From JBGPOS01 sp041488155 (lineage in GTDB: Bacteria > Chloroflexota > Dehalococcoidia > Tepidiformales > Tepidiformaceae), in contig JBGPOS010000139.1 in the NCBI GenBank assembly GCA_041488155.1, forward strand, positions 1 to 5,178: 5,178 nt of DNA, given 5' to 3'. This document shows positions 1 through 5,178 of this stretch, piece by piece. The translations under genes and the position numbers were made by a program. The stretch's first letter is position 1, and every line of letters begins with the position of its first letter. A model generated the notes under the pieces. That model searched no databases. It was not told the DNA's origin and saw only the letters and a list, made by a program, of their open reading frames with translations.

Positions 1-10
1 CACCGCCCTA

Positions 11-32
11 CTGCCGCCTTGCTCGGCGGCGG
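11..32. repeat. GC-rich stem-loop
   Basis: CTGCCGCC (11-18) pairs with GGCGGCGG (25-32) across a 6-nt loop, giving eight pairs including one G-T. No T-run follows, so it is not a standard intrinsic terminator. It may be a REP-like hairpin or chance in GC-rich DNA. Confidence 0.3.
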
Positions 33-68
33 TCCCGCGAAGCGCGAGCCCCATAAGTAGTAGCAAAA

Positions 69-105
69 AAGTGACGAAATACGGGTGACGAGATACAGGT
101 GATGG
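69..105. repeat. Tandem 14-bp repeat, about 2.5 units
   Basis: GTGACGAAATACGG (71-84) is followed directly by GTGACGAGATACAG (85-98), identical at 12 of 14 positions, and by a partial third start GTGATGG (99-105). A further copy lies in the opposite orientation at 244-259: its reverse complement GGGTGACGAAAAACAG matches 83-98 at 14 of 16 positions. The copies therefore face each other across about 150 bp. The words seen are direct observation. That they form one element is inference. Confidence 0.55.
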
Positions 106-130
106 GGCGCGTCGAGGGGCGGAACAGGGA

Positions 131-148
131 CCCCGAACTTGTTCGGGG
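131..148. repeat. Perfect 8-bp palindrome with 2-nt spacer
   Basis: CCCCGAAC (131-138) and GTTCGGGG (141-148) are exact reverse complements separated by TT. No T-run follows on either strand and the loop is too tight for a good terminator hairpin. A dispersed intergenic palindrome or a dimeric protein-binding site are the two readings. It lies about 180 bp upstream of the rhodanese start, far for a simple operator. Confidence 0.45.
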
Positions 149-204
149 ATGTGACCCCCGGTGACGCGCGGAGCGGCCGACGCGATTGCACCGAATTCTT
201 GCGA

Positions 205-221
205 CGGCCTTATGGAGGCCG
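205..221. repeat. Short inverted repeat
   Basis: CGGCCT (205-210) pairs with AGGCCG (216-221) around a 5-nt loop. It sits just left of the larger 224-259 inverted repeat and is noted mainly because it adds to the clustered secondary structure. Alone it could be chance. Confidence 0.25.
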
Positions 222-223
222 CA

Positions 224-259
224 GGGTGACGTGCAACTTGTTACTGTTTTTCGTCACCC
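224..259. repeat. 8-bp inverted repeat around a 20-nt AT-richer loop
   Basis: GGGTGACG (224-231) is the exact reverse complement of CGTCACCC (252-259). The 20 nt between them end in a T-run (247-251) that lies inside the loop, not after the stem, so this is not a terminator for rightward transcription. The right arm also belongs to the inverted copy of the unit found at 83-98. Confidence 0.45.
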
Positions 260-314
260 CTGATCCTTCGTCGCCGTAGTCGTGATCGCGAGCGGCGTGC
301 CCCTCGTTCTGAGG

Positions 315-320
315 TAGACT
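315..320 (+). promoter_or_regulatory. Possible -10 box of the rhodanese gene
   Basis: TAGACT lies 10 nt before the TTG start at 331, which would place transcription start at about 327-328 and give an almost leaderless mRNA. I find no good -35 at 290-298. The overlapping GAGG (311-314) could instead be a ribosome binding site, but 16 nt is a long spacing. Neither reading is secure. Confidence 0.2.
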
Positions 321-330
321 CGGTCCTGCC

Positions 331-1911
331 TTGAAGACCGTCACCGCCCGGCAATTGAAGTCCCTGCTGCACGGCAAGGGCGAGATCGCCCTGCTCGACG
401 TGCGTGAAGCCGGCCAGTTCGGCGAATCGCACTTGCTGTTTGCCACGCCCCTCCCCTACGGCCGCCTCGAGCTTGACGTGGGCGCGCTCGTGCCAAGAAA
501 ATCGGCGCGGGTCGTCGTATGCGACGACGGCGTCCTCGGCGTGGCGGGCCGCGCCGCGAAACGGCTGCTGGAGCTGGGCTACACCGAGGTCTCCGTGCTC
601 GACGGTGGAACCAGAGCCTGGGCCGCGGCGGGCTACGCGTTGTTCGCCGGCGTCAATGTACCCAGCAAGACCTTCGCCGAGCTCGTCGAGCACGCATGCC
701 ACACGCCGCGCGTGACGGTGCAGGAGCTTGCCCGCATGCAGGCCGCCGGCGAGGACTTCGTCATCCTCGATGGGCGCCCTCTTACCGAATACCAGAAGAT
801 GAACATCCCGGGCGGCATCTGCTGCCCCAACGCGGAGCTCCCCTACCGCGTCTCGAGCATCGTCAGGAATCCGAAGACCAGGATCGTGGTGAACTGCGCC
901 GGCCGCACCCGCAGCATCATCGGCGCGCAGACGCTGATCAACTTCGGCGTCCCGAACCCTGTCGTCGCGCTGGAGAACGGCACGCAGGGTTGGGTACTGG
1001 CCGATTTCAAGCTGGAGCGCGGAAGCGCTCGGCGTTACCCGGATCACATCGACGAGAAGCGGTTGCCCGAACTCCAGAAGAGCGCCCGTGTCTTCGCCGA
1101 GCGCTTTTACGTCGAATTTGCGAGCGCGACCCTGGTCCAGAAATGGCTGTGCGATTCGGACCGCACTACGTATCTGTGCGATGTGCGTACGCCGGAAGAA
1201 TTCGAGGCGGGCTCGATTCCCGGCTCCGTGCACGCCCCTGGCGGCCAGTTGATCCAGGCCACCGATCAGTGGGTCGGGGTGCGCAACGCGCGCATCGTGC
1301 TGATCGACGGTGGCGAGAATATCCGCGCACCGATGGTCGCGAGCTGGCTAAAGCAGTTGGGTTTCGAATCGTGGGTGCTCGAGGGAGGCGTCCGCTCAGG
1401 CCTCCGGGGTGCAGCCTCACCCAAGCCCGCCCTGCCGTCGCTCCGGAGCCTTTCAGCAGCCCAACTCAAGCATGCGCTCGAGGCGGGCCCTTGTACCGTG
1501 CTCGACCTTGGCGCAAGCGTGAATTTCCGTCGAGCCCATATCCCCGGCAGCCGCTGGAGTATTCGTACCCGCATAGCTGCCGATGCGCGCGATGCGAAAG
1601 GGCTCATCGTGCTGGTGCCAGAGCATGCTGACACCGCCCGGCTCGCCGCGGTGGACCTTCTCGAATCCGGAATCAAGGATGTGAAAGTGCTCGAGGGCGG
1701 GTCGGCCGCCTGGGCGCGAGCGGGTTACCCGACCGAATCCTCCCCTGCCGATCCGCCCGATGCGGAATGCATCGATTATCTCTTCTTCGTTCACGACCGG
1801 CACGCCGGAAACCGCGAGGCAATGAAGCAGTATCTTGCGTGGGAGACGGGGCTCATCGCCCAACTCGATGAGCAGGATAAGGCGTCATTCAGGATTTTCG
1901 CGCCGCAGTAG
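331..1911 (+). CDS. Four-domain rhodanese-like sulfurtransferase
   Basis: This is a probable cytosolic protein of tandem rhodanese homology domains, the fold that moves sulfane sulfur through an active-site Cys persulfide. Four repeats are visible at about residues 4-105, 127-228, 264-358 and 373-468, most carrying a D-x-R/G ... IPG(S/G) and L-E/D-G-G-x-x-x-W pattern. Only domain 2 has a canonical loop, CAGRTR (Cys189 to Arg194). Domain 1 has Cys64 in CDDGVLG without the Arg at the usual spacing, domain 3 has Asp325 in place of Cys, and domain 4 has no Cys in its loop (near VPEHADTAR). A charged tail (478-526) follows. There is no signal peptide. The start is TTG: an in-frame stop at 310-312 rules out anything further upstream, and the rhodanese pattern begins at once. 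The next in-frame candidate is TTG 355. The physiological sulfur donor and acceptor cannot be told from sequence. The gene stands alone, convergent with its right neighbour. Confidence 0.9.
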   Translation: MKTVTARQLKSLLHGKGEIALLDVREAGQFGESHLLFATPLPYGRLELDVGALVPRKSARVVVCDDGVLGVAGRAAKRLLELGYTEVSVLDGGTRAWAAAGYALFAGVNVPSKTFAELVEHACHTPRVTVQELARMQAAGEDFVILDGRPLTEYQKMNIPGGICCPNAELPYRVSSIVRNPKTRIVVNCAGRTRSIIGAQTLINFGVPNPVVALENGTQGWVLADFKLERGSARRYPDHIDEKRLPELQKSARVFAERFYVEFASATLVQKWLCDSDRTTYLCDVRTPEEFEAGSIPGSVHAPGGQLIQATDQWVGVRNARIVLIDGGENIRAPMVASWLKQLGFESWVLEGGVRSGLRGAASPKPALPSLRSLSAAQLKHALEAGPCTVLDLGASVNFRRAHIPGSRWSIRTRIAADARDAKGLIVLVPEHADTARLAAVDLLESGIKDVKVLEGGSAAWARAGYPTESSPADPPDAECIDYLFFVHDRHAGNREAMKQYLAWETGLIAQLDEQDKASFRIFAPQ

Positions 1912-1957
1912 TACTTGCCTCTCGCGGCGTTCCTGGCGGTTCGATTGTTGCTGCCGC
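1912..1957. other. Convergent gap without a clear terminator
   Basis: The two genes converge with 46 bp between their stop codons. The best pairing I find is GGCGG (1935-1939) with CCGCC (1954-1958), a five-pair stem with a 14-nt loop and no T-run on either side. Termination here may be Rho-dependent or may occur inside the opposing gene. Confidence 0.4.
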
Positions 1958-2929
1958 CTAATCGACCGTTAGATTGATCTCGCGTACCACCTTGCCCCAC
2001 TTATCGAACTCGATCTTGAGCAACTCGCCGAACACCTTCGGGTCGGTAGCGACGACGTAGGTCCCGGAGCGCTCGAACGCGGCCTGAATGTCGGGCATCT
2101 GGAGCAGCTTCGTCACGTCGCGCTGGATACGACTGATCACCGCAGACGGCGTCCCGCGCGGCGCGAGCAGCCCGCTCCAAAGCGACGCGTCGTAACCCGG
2201 GACAGTTTCCGCGATGCTCGGTACTTCCGGCAGCTCGTGGGAGCGCTTGGCGCTCGTCACCGCGATGATGCGAACCTGACCCGCCTTGTGGTTGGCGAGG
2301 ACGCTCGCGATACCGAGGCAACCGACCTTGACCTGGCCGCCCAGCAGATCGGCCCGTGCCGGTCCGCTGCCCTTGTAGGGAATGTGAACCATGTCGATCT
2401 TCGCCATCGAGACGAACATGGCTGCAAACAGGTGCTGGGCGCCGCCGTTCCCGGACGAGGCGTAGTTGATCTTGCCTGGCTGCGTCTGGGCCAGCGCGAT
2501 GAGCTGCTTCACCGAACTCACGCCCAGCGAAGGATGCACGGTCAATGCGTACGGCTGGCCGCCGAACTGCATAATGGGCGCGAAATCCTTCAGCGCGTCG
2601 AACGGCAGCTTCTTGTGCACGTGCGGAAAGATGACGTGCGGGGTGGCGGTGGCGAGCAGCGTGTAGCCGTCCGGCGCCGCCTTGGCGACGGTGTCCGTGC
2701 CGATCAGGCCTCCCGCCCCGGGGCGGTTGTCCACTACGACCTGCTGCCCGAGCAGCTCAGGCAGTTTCTGCGCCATGATGCGGGAGGGGATGTCGTTTGC
2801 GCCGCCGGCAGAATACGGCACGATCATGCGGATCGGCCTGCTGGGATAGGGCTGGGCAATTGCCGATCCCGCCGCCACCACACACACCACTGCAACCGAC
2901 AGCAACTCCCTGATCAGGCCGCGGGCCAT
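1958..2929 (-). CDS. Tripartite tricarboxylate transporter substrate-binding protein (Bug/TctC family)
   Basis: This is a periplasmic solute receptor of the Bug family, which typically binds small carboxylates. The 323 residues match the usual family length. A Sec signal peptide is visible at 1-25 (positively charged start, hydrophobic core VAVVCVVAAG, cleavage expected after AIA before Gln26). Family motifs follow: YPSRPIRMIVPYSAGG (28-43), NRPGAGG (68-74), PDGYTLL (86-92), SSGNGGAQHL (158-167), YKGSGPARADLLGGQV (185-200) and VPSIAETVPGYD (236-247). The start at 2929 is preferred because a purine-rich ribosome site (AAGAGGGGG) lies 7 nt upstream and the signal peptide begins there. An in-frame ATG at 2956 would add nine residues before the signal peptide. 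No TctA or TctB membrane gene is present, so this is an orphan receptor within view. Orphan Bug genes are common in Burkholderiales. The ligand cannot be predicted. Confidence 0.94.
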   Translation of the reverse strand: MARGLIRELLSVAVVCVVAAGSAIAQPYPSRPIRMIVPYSAGGANDIPSRIMAQKLPELLGQQVVVDNRPGAGGLIGTDTVAKAAPDGYTLLATATPHVIFPHVHKKLPFDALKDFAPIMQFGGQPYALTVHPSLGVSSVKQLIALAQTQPGKINYASSGNGGAQHLFAAMFVSMAKIDMVHIPYKGSGPARADLLGGQVKVGCLGIASVLANHKAGQVRIIAVTSAKRSHELPEVPSIAETVPGYDASLWSGLLAPRGTPSAVISRIQRDVTKLLQMPDIQAAFERSGTYVVATDPKVFGELLKIEFDKWGKVVREINLTVD

Positions 2930-2933
2930 GCTT

Positions 2934-2942
2934 CCCCCTCTT
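2934..2942 (-). promoter_or_regulatory. Ribosome binding site of the Bug receptor gene
   Basis: On the minus strand this reads AAGAGGGGG, with GAGG ending 7 nt before ATG 2929. It is a clear Shine-Dalgarno and decides between this ATG and the one at 2956. Confidence 0.6.
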
Positions 2943-2960
2943 GCGATGTTGTTCAATGCA

Positions 2961-2966
2961 AGTTTA
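2961..2966 (-). promoter_or_regulatory. Possible -10 box for the Bug receptor gene
   Basis: The minus strand reads TAAACT here (four of six matches to TATAAT). Transcription would start near 2954, leaving a leader of about 25 nt that includes the ribosome site and excludes the upstream ATG 2956 as a start. I see no good -35, so the call is weak. Confidence 0.25.
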
Positions 2967-3008
2967 GCTCAGGCCGCAGTGCCCTCCTAGCAGCCCCGTG
3001 CAAGTCCG

Positions 3009-3031
3009 GAGCCGGCTCTCGGGCCCGGCTC
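3009..3031. repeat. 7-bp inverted repeat between divergent genes
   Basis: GAGCCGG (3009-3015) pairs with CCGGCTC (3025-3031) around a 9-nt loop. It sits between the two divergent genes, about 15 bp left of the candidate -35 of the ABC gene. An operator is possible, as is chance in GC-rich DNA. It is badly placed for a terminator because both genes run outward. Confidence 0.3.
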
Positions 3032-3044
3032 GCAGAAAAACGAA

Positions 3045-3074
3045 ATGACGGCCCCGGGGCAGCATGCCTAGAAT
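3045..3074 (+). promoter_or_regulatory. Candidate sigma-70 promoter of the ABC gene
   Basis: The -35 is ATGACG (3045-3050, four of six matches) and the -10 is TAGAAT (3069-3074, five of six), separated by 18 bp. Transcription would start at about 3081-3082, that is, on the ATG at 3082. If right, the ATG codons at 3064 and 3073 lie upstream of the mRNA and cannot be used. Confidence 0.5.
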
Positions 3075-3081
3075 GGGCCTG

Positions 3082-3753
<672 letters not shown>

Positions 3754-3762
3754 CTGCAATCG

Positions 3763-3841
3763 GCCACGGAAACACACGGAAAACACGGAAGACCGAAACG
3801 CTCAATCTGAATATTGTGTAACTTCCGTGTGATTCCGTGGC
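3763..3841. repeat. CACGGAA-unit inverted repeat between ATPase and permease genes
   Basis: CACGGAA occurs at 3765-3771, 3775-3781 and 3784-3790, and its reverse complement TTCCGTG at 3823-3829 and 3833-3839. The outer arms 3763-3781 and 3823-3841 are reverse complements at 18 of 19 positions, with a 41-nt AT-richer centre. The mRNA could fold into a long hairpin whose right arm ends 4 nt before the permease ATG. The sequence is more AT-rich than its surroundings and is organised in 9-10 bp steps, which suggests an inserted dispersed repeat. No coding role is apparent. Confidence 0.8.
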
Positions 3842-3845
3842 TAAT

Positions 3846-5178
3846 ATGAATTTCCTGCTCTTTAACGCGCTCGTCGTGGGGCCGTTGCGCGAGAATCCCG
3901 GCCGCGCCGCGCTCGCGGTCGTTGCCATCGCCCTCGGCGTTGCGCTCGGCGTCGCGGTCCACCTCGTGAATTCCAGCGCGCTCAACGAATTCGAGCTCGC
4001 CGCGCGGCACCTTGCCGGCGAGGCCGACCTGGTAGTACGCGGCCCGCGCACCGGGTTCGACGAAGCGTGGTACCCGCGGCTGGCCCGCCTGCCCCAGGTC
4101 GAGGCGGCCAACCCGGCGGTCGACCTCGAAGTGCCGCTCGCCGGACGCCCGGACAGCCTCCGTATCGTCGGCTTCGACCCGCTGCGGGCGGCGCAAGTGC
4201 AGCCATCGCTGCTGCCGGAGCGCTCCGGCATGGTGCTGGGCCTCTTCGATGCGGACGCGATAATGCTGAGCCCGTCCGCGGCGGAATGGCTCAGGCTGAG
4301 CACGGGTGACCGGCTCGACATACAGGTCGGCACGCGCGCAATCCCCCTCAGGGTCACGGGCCTCCTGCCGCAAGGCGCATACCGGCAAAGGTTGGGCGTC
4401 ATGGACGTCGCGGCCGCCCAATGGCGGCTGGCACAGTTGGGGCGGTTGAACCGCATAGACCTGCGCCTGAAGCCCGGCACGGACGTGCAGGCCTTTCGCC
4501 CCGAGCTGCAGAACCTGCTACCGGCCGGCGTGCAGGTGATGACGCCGGAAACTGAGGGCGAACGCGGCGCGATTCTCACCCGCGCCTACCGGCTCAACCT
4601 CGACATGCTGGCGCTGGTCGCGCTGTTCACGGGAGCGTTCCTCGTGTTCTCTTCCCAAGTGCTGGCATTGTTGCGCCGGCGCACCCAGATCGCCTTGCTC
4701 CGAGCGATCGGCGTCACGCGCGGCGCGCTTGCCGGCCAGCTCCTCGCCGAGGGCGCGGTGATCGGTATGGTCGGCGCCATCCTCGGAACCCTGCTCGGCT
4801 ATGCGCTCGCTCGCTACGCCCTGCTGCTGGTCGGCGCCGATCTCGGAGCCGGCTATTTCCGCGGCATCGCCGCAAGCCTCGACGCGGAGCCCGGCACGCT
4901 CGCGTTCTTCGCCGGCCTAGGCGTCCTGTTCGCGGTGCTGGGGGCCGCCGCGCCGGCGTGGGAGGCTGCGCGCCGGCCACCTGCGCAGGCGCTGCGCGCG
5001 GGCGACGAGGAAGTGGGTCTCAGGAAATTGCACACGCTGGGGTGGGGCGTCGCGTCGATCGCTGCAGGAGTGCTGCTCGCGTTCGCCCCTGCCGTCAACG
5101 GCCTCCCCGTCGCGGGCTATGTCGCGATCGGGCTGATCCTGCTCGGGTCGGTGCTGGTCATGCCACGCCTCGCCGAAG
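3846..5178 (+). CDS. FtsX/MacB-fold ABC transporter permease, N-terminal part (runs off the right edge)
   Basis: This is the inner-membrane permease partner of the preceding ATPase. The frame is open for 444 codons to the window end. Seen in order: a short cytoplasmic start, TM1 at about 21-40, a large periplasmic domain of the MacB type (about 45-248), TM2 at about 252-275, the cytoplasmic coupling segment RRRTQIALLRAIGVTRGAL (277-295) typical of FtsX-family permeases, TM3 at about 300-328, TM4 at about 350-371, the segment PAWEAARRPPAQALRAG (370-386), then TM5 at about 398-414 and TM6 at about 421-440. A second set of helices after the first FtsX domain suggests the double-domain YbbP/AttFG-like form of roughly 800 residues, so about half would be missing. 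The ATG at 3846 has no recognisable Shine-Dalgarno, because the upstream repeat occupies that space. GTG 3837 is an in-frame alternative. The substrate is unknown; lipoproteins or other envelope molecules are plausible from the family. Confidence 0.9.
   Translation, partial: MNFLLFNALVVGPLRENPGRAALAVVAIALGVALGVAVHLVNSSALNEFELAARHLAGEADLVVRGPRTGFDEAWYPRLARLPQVEAANPAVDLEVPLAGRPDSLRIVGFDPLRAAQVQPSLLPERSGMVLGLFDADAIMLSPSAAEWLRLSTGDRLDIQVGTRAIPLRVTGLLPQGAYRQRLGVMDVAAAQWRLAQLGRLNRIDLRLKPGTDVQAFRPELQNLLPAGVQVMTPETEGERGAILTRAYRLNLDMLALVALFTGAFLVFSSQVLALLRRRTQIALLRAIGVTRGALAGQLLAEGAVIGMVGAILGTLLGYALARYALLLVGADLGAGYFRGIAASLDAEPGTLAFFAGLGVLFAVLGAAAPAWEAARRPPAQALRAGDEEVGLRKLHTLGWGVASIAAGVLLAFAPAVNGLPVAGYVAIGLILLGSVLVMPRLAE

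Larger units (their letters stand above)
1..330. other. Non-coding region with short repeats, left of the rhodanese gene
   Basis: I see no credible gene here. The three forward frames entering from the left edge reach stops at 51-53, 58-60 and 86-88. The residues they would encode (for example a 19-residue tail ending at the TAG at 58-60) are too few to assign, so the end of an upstream gene can be neither shown nor excluded. The stretch has an uneven composition: GC-rich hairpin DNA at 1-50, an A-rich patch at 57-70, repeated GTGACG-type words at 71, 85, 151, 161 and 226, and inverted copies near 252. It looks like intergenic repeat DNA, not decayed coding sequence. The promoter for the gene starting at 331 should lie at its right end. 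Confidence 0.6.

Noticed and set aside
1..60. C-terminal end of an upstream plus-strand gene ending at TAG 58-60
   Set aside because: Nineteen residues with no recognisable motif, overlapping a GC-rich hairpin. This cannot be supported from the window alone.
71..105. CRISPR-like tandem repeat
   Set aside because: The units are 14 bp, directly abutting, with no spacers and no cas gene.
131..160. Intrinsic terminator at the CCCCGAAC palindrome
   Set aside because: The loop is only 2 nt and no T-run follows on either strand.
241..1233. Long minus-strand open frame of 330 codons opposite the rhodanese gene
   Set aside because: It encodes low-complexity Arg/Ala/Asp/Gly-rich sequence with no recognisable fold, as expected for the complement of GC-rich coding DNA. 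The plus-strand frame has clear rhodanese motifs.
519..1631. Plus-strand open frame of 370 codons in another frame of the rhodanese gene
   Set aside because: It is very Arg-rich and without motifs: an out-of-frame shadow of 331-1911.
3763..3841. Transcription terminator between ATPase and permease
   Set aside because: The potential hairpin is long but is followed by GGCTAATATG and not a T-run, and ATPase-permease pairs of this type are normally co-expressed.

Overview
The window is a G+C-rich stretch of bacterial chromosome that reads like a betaproteobacterium, probably Burkholderiales or a relative. The basis is a Bug/TctC-type periplasmic receptor (a family greatly expanded in that group), a multi-domain rhodanese protein, and TAGAAT-type -10 boxes close to start codons. 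This assignment is inference; there is no rRNA or marker gene here. I see no tRNA, rRNA, CRISPR array, transposase or phage gene.

Layout. Positions 1-330 hold no convincing gene but several short repeats: 14-bp direct units, a facing copy of the same unit about 150 bp away, a perfect 8-bp palindrome and small hairpins. Positions 331-1911 (+) encode a 526-residue protein of four rhodanese-like domains, only one of which keeps a complete CxGxxR active-site loop. After a 46-bp convergent gap, positions 1958-2929 (-) encode a secreted solute-binding protein of the tripartite tricarboxylate transporter (Bug/TctC) family, with no membrane partner in view. A divergent intergenic region carries a candidate promoter for each direction. 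An ABC ATPase of the LolD/MacB/YbbA type follows (3082 or 3064 to 3753, +). Next is a 92-bp gap filled by a CACGGAA-unit inverted repeat, then the first 444 codons of an FtsX/MacB-fold permease (3846 to beyond the right edge, +).

How the parts work together. The ATPase and permease almost certainly form one inner-membrane MacB/LolCDE-like (type VII) complex, which would couple ATP hydrolysis to work on a periplasmic or lipoprotein substrate rather than to transport across the membrane. The rhodanese protein and the Bug receptor are separate single-gene units with no obvious link to the ABC pair or to each other. No new multi-gene system is evident. The less ordinary material is the repeat DNA (1-330 and 3763-3841), the probable leaderless start of the ATPase, and the degenerate four-domain rhodanese.
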